Counted from the first letter of the stretch, positions 14,161-27,628 are shown. The stretch: 64,000 bases of DNA from Populus alba (GCF_005239225.2 NC_133293.1:14352333-14416332), one strand, 5' to 3'. The notes: generated by a model not told the origin, from the letters alone. Translations and numbers: made by a program.

Positions 14161-14164
14161 GTAC

Positions 14165-16930
14165 ACACTTTTTAAACATGTTTGGTTGGACTTGGAGCAT
14201 GAGCCTTTTCGGTTGTCTTTGAAAAATAAAAACAAAATAAAAATTAAAAAAGTATTCTTAATTATGATCTTTAAAAAATATACATTTAATTGAAATCATT
14301 GTAAAATATACTTTTATATATGAAATGAATAAAAAATATAATATTTTAACTTTTACAAAACTAAAAATCTAAATACAATTATATATAGGGTTGGGTTCAA
14401 TATGAAAAACATAAATTATTTAACTAAAAAGAAATGATGCTAACACAATACTAAACATTATTTTAATGTATCATAATATAATGACCAATTATATTTTTAT
14501 GTTTGGGTGTTTGATTTTTAAAATGGTAATGTAGAGGATTATTATAATTACTTGTTATATTATAATCATTATATGTATAAAAAAGGTATGTAATGATTAA
14601 AGAGTAATTATATAGGGACCTAATTGTAAAACAAATTATCATAAAGAATAAAATGTCATTCTTAAAAATCTAAGGACCAAAAGACTTTTAAATAAATACC
14701 AGCTCAAGAAAAATATAGGGACCAAATTTATTTTTAAAAAATTCTCATGGATTGAGTTCAAACTTTATAAAAACCTTCCTTACTTTTTTAAGAATTTTTA
14801 TAACCAAACAAAGTAATTTAATTATTAGATTTCACAATTAATTGCTAATAACATATTTAACATTGCTCGAGAAAATAAAATTAACGATGCATTATACATA
14901 TAGTTCATAATACCAATAACATTAAAAACCCTCAATTACAAACTTAATTGCACTATATTTAGGAAAAACAACAGAAATTATATATATATATATATAAAAT
15001 CATCATTACCTTCAAATCATCAGTAACGACCAGAGATTCCTTCTTTATGCTAAGAACATTTATTTTTCACTTTTGTTTTTCTTGGAAAAAACTGGGCAAT
15101 CCTGTCACGAATCTTCCTATAAAATAATTATTGTTTCTCCTTGTCCTCGCCGTAACATTATGCCCTTAATAATCACCCAGAAAATTGGGGAAAGAAAAAT
15201 CAAATTTCATTCCTGAAAATCACCAAATTAAAATTCACAAAAATCATAAAAAAATAAAAAAAATCCAAAAAATCAAATAGAGAAAGATATTGAACTCAAA
15301 TCAAGCGAGTGATAGTAGCGCCACAATCAAAGCATTTGCCACGATTCTCTGCCTTTGTTTTGCTGCAATTCAAGCACAACGCCATGTGCTTGCAAATTTG
15401 CAATCGCTTCCGTACAAATTTGTGGTGCTGCCGCTACCACTACACAACGCCATGTGCCGGCTACCTAACGAAGGATTAATCGGCGAAATGTTGATCAATC
15501 TAGTGTTATATTTTTATTAAGGGCAATATAGTCATTTTTTAATTGACGGTAAAGAATTGTACAAGCTTCTTCTCTCTTTTAATTGAACACCAAGCTTCAT
15601 CAATTTTTTTTTTCAATTCTTTGTTGCTTTTTTTTTTTAATCTTCTTACTCAGTGAATCATGATCCACACAAATTTATTATTTTTTTTACAACTTTCATT
15701 CTATTTTCTTTTAATTTGAAAAAAATGATATGACTTTCTTGTTTTATTTTATGATTTAATTTAACATATGGCCGACGAAAGATTACGAAGCATGAATAAA
15801 TTGAGCTTTGAAAATCAGAAGCACTCAATTCATAAAATCTTGAAAAATAGGTACTTAAACAGAAAAAAAATAAAAGAACATGTGCTTGTATAGAATATAG
15901 AAACTCGATTAGAAATAAAAAGAAGTGTTTGTGCTCCCATGACATGGGAAGTTTGCATGCTGATATTGATTGCAGAAAAATTGGAAGTTCAAAAACTCAA
16001 ACAGAAAAAACAAAAGTAAAGATAAGTAAGAACATGTCCTTTTGTTTTGCTCGTATAATCTTGTTTCGCCCCAAAGAATATATAAAAAAAACACAGGTCA
16101 TCGATATACGGTACCTGTGAATACGCACACAGGCCTGTTGAATTGCCTTGCTTTAACTGCTGGTTTGGGGCTCTGAATTCATTCTCCCATATTCTTTCAC
16201 TCACAAAATAAGACAAGCAGGTTAAGTTTAATGCAGGCATCGCAAAAGACTATGGTCCGAATGTACTTCAGGGAATTCGGGTCGTGGTTAATACCACGCA
16301 ACAATGACTTGAATCGGAATATAAAAATACATGAACAGTTATCAGTTAACAATAATGTCTAAACATACATGAACAGTTCATCAAAATCAATTAACAATGT
16401 CTTGATTCAAACCAAGGTTAGTTTCCTCGGGGCAAGAGAGAGAGATCAACAATAAACCCTAAAAAATGGCAGCAGACCCAAGTCTTACAACTACGGTAAG
16501 TTTTTCTTACAACAAATCATTGGCGAGAAAAATCAAATCGGACGTGGTGAATGAATAATCATAACAATTTTCCTATTCTTATCTTTCCCTCCTGCTTTGG
16601 CATCCGATCTTAAATCTACACAGGCCCTTGATCGAGAGATAAGTTTCTGATCATGTTCCATCTTCGGTAAAGAACACCTCCAGTGTTTGAAACCACGTTC
16701 GTGCCTCATCTGTTAAAAAATGCCAGAAACAGATCATTCCTCTCAATTTTGGTTAGAAAAATGACTAGAAAAGGCACATTTAAATGTTATGTGACCTTGG
16801 ATTATGATTTATACCAATACATTACACTCACAACTGGAGTAAATTGGCGTCTTTCCTAGTAAAGAAAAATCAAAAAAGAAAGATGCCATAACTTACCAGA
16901 CTACTTCTTAGTATCACTAGTCTAGTTTTC
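14165..16930. other. intergenic DNA between PAC1 and the ceramide synthase
   Basis: A/T-rich, with a tract (14585-14760) carrying repeated AGGGACC-type phrases typical of decayed plant transposons and a TA run at 14977-14995. Open frames at 15290-15520 (+) and 15989-16240 (-) show no domain. A minor plus-strand start (ATG at 16466, MAADPSLTTT, then a GTAAGT donor) leads within two short exons to a stop, so it is not called as a gene. Confidence 0.5.
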
Positions 16931-16932
16931 TA

Positions 16933-19900
16933 TCAATCTTCATGTTCATCTTCGCCCTCAGAATCTGCATAATAGGAAATAGAGGGAGAAGCAATACAGG
17001 ATTAACCACCAAGATAAAGAGGCCGGGTAGAAAAGTAGAATAAAATTTTCCTTAAAATAGGCTATCCTAATATGATTTGCAAAGTCCAATACATCATTGG
17101 TTAGCGATATAGGCTAAGTTTAATCTGAGTTTTCTTAACCAAATTCTCAAGCTGGATAATTTAATCCTCACCAAAAAATAACTTCAAATGTGTTTCCTCA
17201 TTCTCAATTTCATGCTGCAACTATGTCTGTCTATACAAACATTACAATATAAAACCATGCAATCAACATGTTTTTCATGCATACCTGATCGAACATCATC
17301 ACTAAGTTGGCCCCTTGCTTGGATTTGCTTAACAAGCATCCGATACATCAGGACCCACCAATAAATATGTAGAACAAGCAAGCAGTAAAGGAGAGTATTG
17401 AACACATAATAATAGATTGGACCATCCACTGCATGTTTTTCCTTGTCCAAGTTCAGGAGAACTTCATAGCTGCATCATGGGGAGAAAATATATGAATTCT
17501 TCTGTTAAGTATTAAAAAGTTTATAAATACCAAGAAATTAACAAACAACAAACCAAGATAGTTAATGAAGAAGAAGATGGTGGTAAATAATTCCTCAAAA
17601 CACTAGCCATAAATGAAGGTAAACTTTTAAAATGAATTTACTTTATTCTCAGGAGTTGAAATGCAGATACAAAAGTATTGTTCTTTTATGATAAACAAAC
17701 TTGTCAATAAAGTTTACTAATATGAAGGACTCATGGTTTCCAGGTCCAAATTGCAAAGCCAAAAGCCAGTAAAATGAAATACTTCCTGAAGGAGCACATT
17801 CATTACGCGCAATAGCCAGTAATATGAAATACTTCCTGAAGGAGCACATTCATTACGCGCAATAGCCAGTAATATGAAATACTTCCTGAAGGAGCACATT
17901 CATTACGCATTATCAAATTTAGATGTTGATTGTTCAGTGCTATGACCCCACAAAAATATAGGCATGCATATCAGACTCAAAAAATTCAACAGTTGGTATA
18001 GCTTAGGCATCAATCTATACAAACCTTGTACTCCAAAGGACCCAGAATGGATAGTAAATGAGCCGCAGCAAGATCCAAGACAAAACAAAAAGAATAAATG
18101 CAAAGCTAGCAATCCCTTCAGCACCACTGTATTTGGACATCTTTCCTACCTCTAAAAATACATCACTAGCATCATGAATAGCTAAAACAATTGAACCAAC
18201 ACGACCAAACCTGCAAGAAACAGAGAAATTGGAATAGAAATGAGAAAGCTTTATGAACCTTTGATGGTGTCACTGCAGCCACTGGGTTCTATGAAGCTTC
18301 TGCATAAGTAATATATTTGAATGGGCAGCATAGTTATGATTTCCATATTTTTTCTAATAAAAAGGCCCAAAGAACTTCCTCAGTTAAACATTCCTGAACC
18401 ACAGAAAAACCTGAACCACAATACCTTAATATGTAGGACAGCACAATGAGAATGACAGTAGCAACATGATGACTCATGGACACCCCAAAATCTGAACGCC
18501 TTGTCTCCCAAAAAATCAGAGCAAATATGGAGTACGTGTAAAATCCAGCAGCATACATATATGCTCCTTTCAATTTTAACCTGAAATTCATTAAGCTGTC
18601 ATCCTTTTCCCATTCAAAGTACAAATCAATAAAGGAACGGCTTGAGCCAAACAAATAATTGAACAAGAAAACCACAGCAATATGATATGTAGTTCATAAA
18701 TCTTACTTCATTTTTTGGTCTGGCCAGACCTGACTTCCTGGCCCTACCCAAAAATATTTTGTATTACCAAACCAAGGCTCATCATAAGTAACATACAAAA
18801 CCAGAATTTCTGCTGAAAGAAAATACATGCATTTCCAAGCTGACTCCTTGAATTTTCTTATCTTCTTCCTTCTCTCATCTGGCTGAGCATCCAGCATCTG
18901 ATGCTCCTTTCCAAAAATCAAGCGTTGTGCTAGTTTCTGCAACAAAGAGAAGGAGAAACAAATAGATGAGAAACAGCATACTAGCGACAATGGAAGTATG
19001 AGAAAAGGAAAATTTCCAAGTACAAAAGCAGCCCTATCTGCAATTTTATGTTGTATTTGTAAATGTGGTAGAACCTGGCAACACTTACCAAATATTGCTA
19101 AATTCATGACTAATTGATTTGTCTAACAATGACACAGTGGTATCAAAGAATAGATGCTTCTGAAAGAGGTGGATCACAGGGGGAAATGTTTAAAGCTCGG
19201 AAGAGCCCCCAACAACTGAAAAGATTTCAAAACTTTTCTGGATTCTAGGTGTTTGGAAGCACAAATCATAAGAAATGATAAAGCAACTGGACAGGGAGTA
19301 AGCTCCATCAACGATAGCTTATGCTAAGATAATTATGCAACTGGATCATCTAAGCATTTGGTTATTTCCAGCAGCAGCTATATAAATCACTTCATAGAAG
19401 ACTTTTCCAATCCTATTATGCTACTCAAGAAATGGGGTGACAAGATTCATGAATTTCCCAAGAGCAGCGAATGCCATGCAAGGAATAAGGGTTTGGAATG
19501 AACAGAAATAATAAACAAAAAGCTTCAAAGTCAGATAAACTACAAGATGCAAGCTAAGCTAAGGTTTGTTCAAGCTTGGTCCAAAGTGGACAGCCAATGA
19601 ACATAATCAAGAAAACAAGATGGATTTCAGGTTTGAACCAAAAATGTATATTGTCAAATAAGGCTTGTCAATGAATATTGATGGCATCTTTACAACTGAT
19701 TCATATCTCATATAAGGTTATTAGCTGTTTGAACCCCGGGATCACTAAACTGAAGCAAAAATGCATATAAATTCTAGTTGTAAACAAGAATATCTATAAT
19801 ACTTCAGATCATCCAATTGCTTCTCAGATGTAATTAGCTCAATACTTAAAAAAGAAATAAATTACCAAAATCGAAAACATTGTAGTTATCACGATCATTT

Positions 19901-20278
19901 TCACTCAAATTACTTCTTTAATCAAAAAATGACTGCAAGATTCAATTATTCACTTAAAGAGCAAAACATCTCACTAAACTAAATCCAATATGATTCAATC
20001 AAGTAAGAAGAACCCAAAACAAGCAAAAAAAAAACATTAAGAAACTAAACCAATGAAGGCAAAAACTTGAACTAAACCGATACAAAAAAAAAAGGAAACA
20101 AAACAATAAAAAGCACTATCAAATGTTTCAAATAAAGTACCTGGAAGACAAATCTGTCGAGAAAGAATCGAACAAAGGTGAAAAAGAGAGAAAAAAGTGG
20201 AAGGACAATGTAATCTTCATAAGCTGGATAAGATTCATGTTCCCATTGGATTGATTTCGCGTATTCCATGAAACCCAT
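16933..20278 (-). CDS. LOH: ceramide synthase, LAG1 homologue of the LOH1/LOH3 type
   Basis: Six exons, 20278-20141, 18936-18707, 18580-18425, 18210-18025, 17469-17285 and 16964-16933, give 308 residues, the length remembered for Arabidopsis LOH3. The product is an endoplasmic reticulum multi-pass protein that joins a fatty acyl-CoA to a sphingoid base; LOH1/LOH3 types favour very-long-chain acyl groups and trihydroxy bases. The TLC domain holds the Lag1 motif with paired His160-His161 ([11 protein letters not shown]) and His187-Asp188 in [12 protein letters not shown]. The N-terminus ([14 protein letters not shown]) and the acidic tail [10 protein letters not shown] also match LOH3. The tail is coded by a last exon of only 32 bases. 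Introns 1 (1.2 kb) and 4 (0.56 kb) are the longest; intron 4 carries a minisatellite. All junctions are GT-AG. Confidence 0.96.
17764..17910. repeat. three-copy 50 bp minisatellite in a LOH intron
   Basis: Copies at 17764-17813, 17814-17863 and 17864-17910. Copies one and two differ at one base (AAAATG against AATATG); copy three matches until it diverges after CATTACGC. The near identity means recent expansion. It lies in the intron between LOH exons 4 and 5. Confidence 0.95.
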
Positions 20279-20377
20279 CTCGGGTTTTTACCCTTTTCTT
20301 CCTTCCAATTTATCCAAGATTGGATTTTTCTAGCGTTTTTGTAAAATCACAAACACAAAAACACTAGCAAAGCTAAT

Positions 20378-20411
<34 letters not shown>
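20378..20411. repeat. CT/GA microsatellite in the LOH leader region
   Basis: About sixteen CT units on the plus strand, so GA on the LOH sense strand, 100-130 bases upstream of its ATG. GA runs are common in plant core promoters and 5'UTRs. Confidence 0.9.
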
Positions 20412-20414
<3 letters not shown>

Positions 20415-20419
20415 CTTGG

Positions 20420-23400
20420 TCTAATACGTTTACTCTTGTGTCTTTCTAAAAAAGGATGCGGTGATTCTGTCGAAGAAGTGAGAATTCACTGAAACATACT
20501 ACAGATTGCCTCGGATTAGTCCACAGATTACATTTTTTTCTCTCTCATTTAGATCCCAATGAATATTTGTAAGCAATTGAGTCTCCAACGTATACTGGAT
20601 CTTCAATTAAATCCTTCTGTCAACTAATTTGCAAGAATCTTCTCACTTGAAATCCCAAAATTACTTTACACAGTTGTAGGCATATATATATATATATATT
20701 TGTTGAAAGTGGAGGATTGATAAGATGCGTTAGGACCCAGTTGGTAAAGAATATAGGTTGGTGACTTAATTAGGAAAAGCTGTTGTCGAGGATGACTAAT
20801 AAAGATGTTTGAGAGTGCCGCTGAAAAATACCTTTTACTTAAAAATATATTAAAATAATAATTTATCTATTTATTTTTTAAGATTTGTTTTTAAAATCAA
20901 TACATCAAAATATAAAAAAAATTATTTTATCCCAGTATATGCCAAAATTATCCTCCAAGTTGGTGATTCGGGTTTTCAATTTGGTCTTTTTTTAATTGAT
21001 GTATTTTCTAAAATGGACATGATTTTGATTTGGTTTGACGAAATTAACCCTGTAAGTTCTGGATTTGTTGAATTTAGTTCGAGGAAAGTGACCGTTTTCT
21101 TAGATAGAACGTTGGAAAGGTTCATTTGGGGAAAGATGCTTGCGATCCAGGCTGTGTGGCGTTAATATATATATATATATATATATATATAGTTTCAGGG
21201 AAAGAGTAATTACTTTATCTGATATATATCTTAAAAAAAGTTAAAAAAGTTATTTATATCAAAAAATAATTTTAATATGCTGATATTAAAAATAAATTTA
21301 AAAAAATAAAAAATATTTTAATATATTTTTAAATAAAATATATCTTTTTTAAAAAATATTTAAATAATATTAAAATAAAAAACCGGCTTTAAATGAAGTA
21401 TGATTGAGTGAAGAGAGTGAAAAGGTTAGGTCATTGAATATTGGATGCTAATTAAATCCAATATTCCGACCTTTAAACAACATTTGTGTGCTTGTCAGTG
21501 AATGCGTCAGCTTTTTAAAGCCGAGGACCACATCCTATACCAAAAGGCATCTTAGGCTTTGCTCCTATTGTATTGATGACGTGGTAATTGCAAATTATAC
21601 TAAAATGTCACGTGCTGCCGTGCCGAACGCTCATGAGTTGTTGAAATGTGACGTCTTTGACACTATTGCCCTTTGTTTTTCCGAGTTTGACTCAAGCTCT
21701 CTTTTAGATGTATTATTAATTGAATCTTATTCATCATTTAAGATCGTAGATTAATAAATTATATATAGAAAAACACGCCATTATATTTAAATAATTGAAG
21801 AAATTCATGCTGGAATTGTCTTCTTACTGATTCGAGACTGGAGGTGCCAGGCTATATCATGGGGAGGCTATACCGTTCAAAGAATTTTAGTGTAGAAAAC
21901 TATTGGGTAAACAATTAAAGAAAGAATGAACAAGCAACAGGATAGCGAGAGCATACAGGTAAGGAATTTCGAGGTTTCTATTGGGTAAATCCTGATCTTA
22001 AGGATTTTATTTGGGGCTCAGACAGATCAGGCATTCTGGATTTCAATTAAGCAAATTGGGAGACTTTTGTGGTACAGGCACAACGCCTGGGTTTTAGGTG
22101 ATATTTCAATGATTTGCTTGATAGAATCCACTCAGGAGGAGTGTGAATCAAGAGACCTCATCGTTTAATTACCGAGATAGAACAAAAATTATTCGGGAAT
22201 AGTCTTTCCGAATGTCCATTAATTTCGGGGACTTCGTGCAGCACGGCAATGTCTTAGTTTTTCAGATTGTGTTCAGCAATTACTCAGATCAAGTTATATG
22301 CAGACACATCCTCTTCGATTTCTTGTAATTCAGTGGACAGTCCCAGGAAGTTCAACATAAACTGTTCTAATGAAGAACCAGGGAACACAGGTGACTAAAC
22401 ACAAACAGCCTGTTAAGGTTGCCGGAAGAACAAATAAAAAACCGACGTGAAGAATTAAGCTAATATCCATCAGGGAAATGAAAGAAGCATGATGATTATG
22501 ATGCTATTCGGAATGTCGTGTCTGAACTGTTAATGATCGACTCATCCTTCCTATTTAATGATTCTCCATCCAGTATTTAATGAGGGTTATGAAAAGATGA
22601 ATCACATCATGGAACAATTCCAAAAGAATTGTCAAATCTGCTTTCAAATGAAAATCAAGAAAAATACATTATTCATCAAATAGTTGGAATTTCATAATGA
22701 AAAAATGGAGCACATCATGTGATAATAATTGAAATCAACCGACAAAAATTATTAATCAAAAAAGGGTTAAACCAGGCATGTTCTGCTAAATACATGCAGG
22801 ATATGTGCTTTCGGATGTAGCATCCTCAAATAGAATCCACTTTTAGAATGTCATGTAACAGTATCTTCTAACAAATTGTTATCTAATACTCTCATTTCTA
22901 CCACAGCAGCATACAGGTTTGGTTCGTCTCCCTGGAAAACTATCAGCAACAATGCAACGAGTCGAAACGGTTTAAACTCGACATGAATGATCAACAAGAA
23001 CATTGTGAGCTAATGATGATGATCCCTGAATAGCAAAACCACAAGAGCCAAAACCATACATTATCTAGCCTAGCTGTCTATTGTATTTTGGAACTGTATT
23101 TTAGCGCAAGTAGAAATGATGCACATAATGGAATTAGTCCCCAAAAGCCATGCTGTCTATTGCTATTAAAAAGAAAACTTCAAAGGATATAATTATCACA
23201 TGGAGCCCAGAATCAGAATGAGTCAAATTGCAATCTCCAAGGGACAGGCAATCAGAAAGCAATAATGATACCACAGGGGCTAGCCACAAACTTGCTCAGT
23301 GTAAATACATAATAAGTCAGGCAAGAAACAAAAAACATGATATGACCTACTTTGGCCACAAATTCAGGAAGATGAATTGATAAGATAACTAAAGGAATGG

Positions 23401-24400
23401 AAACAAGGTGCACCAAAACAGCAATATAGTTACTCTTCAACTATCAGGACTGCTGCTTCTTTTGCTTCTTTCAATGTCATATTATATCGGAGGTTGCTGC
23501 AGTGCTGATACATAAGCATCGGTACAATGCTGATAGTCATCAGGGTCATTAGATTTGCTATTTTTATTCAAATCCAGTGGCCTTGATGACCATCGGCAGA
23601 TACCAATGCTCGGATCATAGGCGTTCTAGATTTCCCCTGCAACAGGAACCACTTTCTAAGTAGAATAGTTACTGTCACATTCTCCGAAGACAAAAGACAT
23701 AAACCTACTTTTTGTAGAGACGAGAAATGGCAATACAAGGACAGGGGAAGCTAAATCAAAATGACCTTTTGCCAACTTGATCCTATCCAGCTTGATACAA
23801 AATGCCAAAACCCAGTTGGGTTCTCTGCATATTACACAAGAAAAGTCTGCTCATTGCTGATGACAAGACAGAGGATTAAAGGTGTGAAAACTAAAGTGCA
23901 TAGTAAAAGGCATTGTTGTAGCCTATTTATGAAAATGGGTCTCACATTCCCCTATCTGTTTGTGGAGTGGGGCACATCTGTATTGCTACCTTGAATGCTG
24001 CTCTTTATTTATGGAAAGGCCAGAGAAATAAAGGAAGAAGTATTTTTTCAAGAGAGAGGTCTAATAAGCGAGTGACTTGGCCCACTTCATTCATTTTAAG
24101 GACTTGGATTTTTGGTCTATTTTATCAGACAGATTTCCCTCGTTTATCTGCCTTGCCTGTCCTCTAGTAATTTAAAGCAGAGAAATAGCGATGCTAGGAT
24201 TTACAGGTGGTGAAAGTTGCTTGGTAATTCAATAATGAAGCTTTGATGTGCCTGTGGGAGGGGTATCTTCGTCCTATGCGTGGAAAAGTGCGTTTGGTTG
24301 ATCATATACGGGTCTGACAGACAAAGATACAAGTGATTTTCCAAGGTGATATTGAATGCTATAACCATTTCTCCAGCTACTTTCTTTAGTCCTCTTCTTC
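20420..24400. other. 4 kb divergent intergenic region between LOH and SOFL
   Basis: Holds TA microsatellites (20682-20698, 21163-21191), A/T-rich repeat copies (20830-20945, 21230-21400) and no supported gene. A possible orphan minus-strand exon at 23482-23625 is listed separately. Open frames at 21488-21754, 23252-23440 and 23761-24167 lack recognisable domains. Confidence 0.5.
23482..23625 (-). pseudogene. possible orphan terminal exon
   Basis: After an AG at 23627-23626 the minus strand is open for 47 codons and stops at TAA 23484-23482. The peptide has normal protein composition, for example YDPSIGICRWSSRPLDLN and YQHCTDAYVSALQQPP, unlike chance A/T-rich frames nearby. I could find no convincing upstream exon on the minus strand before the SOFL gene, so it may be a remnant of a lost gene or the last exon of a gene with distant exons. 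The family is not recognised. Confidence 0.25.
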
Positions 24401-24467
24401 AAAGTTTGTTGTGTTGCGCTTTTCTTTTCTATTCTACTCTACTCTACTCCTCCAGATATCTACACTA

Positions 24468-24920
24468 ATGGAGTTCTCTCAAATTCTAGGATGCACAGAG
24501 GAGTATAGTGGGGCTAATGGCAGTGAGTCTGGGTGGACAAAATATATTGCCTCCCCCGTCAAAGAAAACGACTTCGATGATGATAATGCTGATAGCAAGA
24601 ATAAACAAGGAGATTGCAGAAAAGGTAATTATGGGAATGATGATGGTGGTGGTGAGAGTGATGACTCCATGACCTCAGATGCCTCTTCTGGTCCAAGTCA
24701 TCCTGAACTTCCATGCAGGAGCAGTAAGGGAAGTGTTGACATAGGTCCTTCCAAGTATGCAACTAGCAAAAATTCATCAAAAGCAAAACTTCAGAAACAA
24801 GTGAAGGAAAGAGATGGATCAGCAAGGATCAGAGTAGAAAATGAAGTATCAGTTCTCAAGGCAAATAGTGCTGCTAGTTACGTGCAAAGTGGAACCAAGG
24901 TAAGAAAATCAGAAAGTTGA
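24468..24920 (+). CDS. SOFL: SOB FIVE-LIKE (SOFL) protein
   Basis: A 150-residue frame in one exon. The two hallmark SOFL motifs are visible: SESGWTKYIASP at residues 19-30 and DDSMTSDASSGPSHPE at 65-80. Between and after them the protein is acidic and then Ser/Lys-rich, with no membrane segment, as expected of this small disordered plant family. In Arabidopsis SOFL1 and SOFL2 raise cytokinin levels or responses when overexpressed and act redundantly; the biochemical role is unknown. The ATG at 24468 is chosen because the in-frame ATG at 24411 adds a hydrophobic leader not seen in the family and lies next to a TA/CT-rich leader. A possible donor (AAG before GTAAGA at 24901) lies near the end, but reading through gives KVRKSES, which resembles family C-termini as remembered, so an unspliced end is preferred. 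Confidence 0.85.
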   Translation: MEFSQILGCTEEYSGANGSESGWTKYIASPVKENDFDDDNADSKNKQGDCRKGNYGNDDGGGESDDSMTSDASSGPSHPELPCRSSKGSVDIGPSKYATSKNSSKAKLQKQVKERDGSARIRVENEVSVLKANSAASYVQSGTKVRKSES

Positions 24921-24924
24921 ATCA

Positions 24925-27600
24925 TTGGAAGAAGAGACGTGCTCTGCTTTCCTCTCTCTTGCTCTCTTTCGCTTGTGCCAGAAATGTATAAAATTTTTAA
25001 GTGCTGATGTTCTTCAGATGTCTACAAGTGAAGGCACTTTCCATGCTTCTGTAACTCTGTTTTGGATTTCCAGAATTCCACTTCTCTCTCTCTTTTTTTC
25101 TAGAAAGGTGAACTTTGACTCTTGGAAATGTAAATGGAGGTTATTTACAAAGCTCATGTAGACTTTAGAAATATGCAATTGTGTATTACAAATGCGTTTC
25201 ACAGGTAACATGTATGCACGAAGATTTTATCACCTCTTCCTCCTGGAAAAATGAGATTCAAGGCATGCACCCAGACACAGTGCACGAGAGCGGCCGTGTC
25301 CCCGTGTGGTTGTATTATATTTTAGTAACAGATCAGCAGGGAGGCCTTGCTGATCCTGAGGATTAAAGAACATGGTTCAATCCGAATGGTTCCCACAAAA
25401 ACTCTTATCACATCTACATGTAATGGTTCCCGAACTGAAAATCTTAGTTTTAGCTCCCCAAAACACAAAAACCTAAATCTACCCCCCCGTGTGTCTTGCC
25501 TTTCATTACTGGAAAGGAATGCTGAAATACGTAGTATTTTTATTTTTTTTATATGTTTTCAAGTGAAATAAGTTAAGGAACATATATAGATGAGAAAATT
25601 GTTTTAAGCCCCCATTCCGGTCCAAAAGATTTAATAAAGTAGAGAAATTCTTTCTGCGGAGAGAGCTAATTGCTACATCCAAATAGCCAGACAAATGAAT
25701 GACATGGCTGACAATATTTGCCAAACATCATTAGGGTACTAGATTCAAACACTCTTGTTTCCTTTTAGCTCTCATCACAAGCTTTCTTGGCTAAGGGCCA
25801 TGTGATAACCCTCAAGCCAACAAACCAGTGGTCTAATGAAAAACCACCCACCATGTACATTGGGCTTGAGGAAGAGGGGATGCACCCTGGAATTAACCAC
25901 CGCTCTGTGTAACGGCTACGAAGATCTAATTAAAGAATCTTTTAACCCAAGGATAGGCATAGAAACCCAGCAGTGACATCCTACCTACCAAGGACAGAAG
26001 CTACAGAACATCGAGAAATTCCTCTGTATCTCAAAAAGATGGGAGTGTTGAGAAATATAAAAGTCTACCAGTTGCAGAGAAACATTTTAAAAAAATGAAA
26101 TGATTAAAAGAAGAAGAGAAAGAAGCATCGATACAAGGGGTATGAGCTGGTATATGCATAATTCAAATGGAACACAGCTGCTCTTTTGAAGCTCAAGCAA
26201 GATAGATGATCTTATTGTATTGAAGAAGGGGTATCTAAGTAAGAGGTTGATCCTTTAAAATAAAATGAAAAAGGCAGCTGGACCTGTAGCCGAGTCCCAA
26301 ACAATTGAACAGACTTAAAATGCCTTTACTCGTTAAGATCTTTCAGCACCGGCCTGACAATATCATCCCGTTAAGATGCTGTGTCTTCGCACAAAAAAAA
26401 ACAAAAAAAAATGAACACGCAGCGTTTTCAACACGTTTTTTAACATAAAAAATATAATTGTAAATGAAAAACGTTGGTGCATATATTTAATTAAATAGTA
26501 TAAGAATCATATGTTAATAAATATAAAAAAACTGTTAAAACTAACTAAAAATTAAATTAGAAATTTAATAAATAAATATAAATCAAAATATTTTATATCC
26601 ATCACTTAATCCAATCATGTTTAATAATTTTATTTTTTTGAAACAAATCAAAGAAAATTTCAAGGAAAAAGAATTATATAGGGTTGCAAAAAAAAAAAAA
26701 AAAAAACAGCCTGCTAACCCTGGATGGCCCAGCATATCTGGTCCATAAAAGAAAAGGAAAGGTCGTGCGAGCAAGCTCCCACACGCTCTCTCAAGTCTTA
26801 ACCTTTTGTGCAGGTAATTATAAACCTGAGAACCATACGGGATGAACAGGAGCATTAAAGAGTAAAGAATTTTCAACAGATGATCAGATAATTGTTGCAG
26901 TAATACTGTGACTTTCCATGCTGGCGTGTCAAACAAATTAGCAATGAACCAGATCAACATCACAATTTAAGAGGGAATTAACCAAATTTATACTTTATTA
27001 TTGAATACCTCAGGAATTACAAATTTACAATTGCGCCAACGCAAGAACACACTGCATTCTGTTGCCTGTGCTACCCACGCTGCTACGCCTACATCAATCG
27101 CAATTCACAGAGCAGCAGCTTCATCAAGAAACAAGTCATCAACATTGTATCCCCATCTCTTGCTCAGGAACACCTAAAACAGTTCAAGAAAAAAGATTTT
27201 TGAAGTCATTGTTTCTCATCAACTGGTTGCATGTTTTGTTAAAATCATGCTGTTATGAAAGAACGCAAGTAAATATGAATAGGCTTGTTCGCTACTAAGC
27301 CTAAGAAATTATAGTATCAAACTACTTGACACCTAAATTAGTAGTGATAATGAATCCCAAAATCAAGGCTCTTCTGCTTAGACAACCTTATAATTTGTAG
27401 TAGTTTATCCCATTACAATAATTTGTGCTGCCAACTTTATGACCAAGCTAGAGTCAAGGGCAGCGTTCTCTACGTTTAAGTTTTTTTCTTTTCTTAACAA
27501 AACAAACAAGTTATACTAAAATTAACAGTCTAAAATGAACACAATTAAGGAGGGGGGAAAGCCCAGAAGAACTGATAAAAGGAAAATCCTAATGCATGAA
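24925..27600. other. intergenic DNA between SOFL and the microprotein gene
   Basis: Contains the 3' flanks of both convergent genes. The minus-strand frame at 26583-26963 is built largely on poly-A/T tracts and shows no domain. A poly-A run lies at 26689-26706. The microprotein transcript probably extends leftward here, possibly through a 3'UTR intron (GTAACATAC donor near 27640, TTTTAG acceptor near 27178). Confidence 0.45.
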
Positions 27601-27602
27601 CA

Positions 27603-27628
27603 GAGAGAGAGAGAGAGAGAGAGAGAGG
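27603..27628. repeat. GA dinucleotide microsatellite
   Basis: About thirteen GA units just downstream of the microprotein stop codon, inside its likely 3'UTR or 3'UTR intron. Confidence 0.9.

Noticed and set aside
16530..16706. 58-codon minus-strand frame starting right after a TTTTTTAACAG acceptor-like sequence downstream of the LOH stop.
   Set aside because: LOH already ends with the conserved [10 protein letters not shown] tail at 16933; the frame has no family resemblance and is probably 3'UTR.
26583..26963. 126-codon minus-strand frame.
   Set aside because: It contains a long Phe run from a poly-A tract and no domain.
27045..27190. Cys-rich plus-strand frame (CCLCYPRCYAYINRNS) resembling a small secreted peptide.
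   Set aside because: No in-frame start codon or acceptor was found, and the tract is more simply the antisense of the microprotein 3'UTR.
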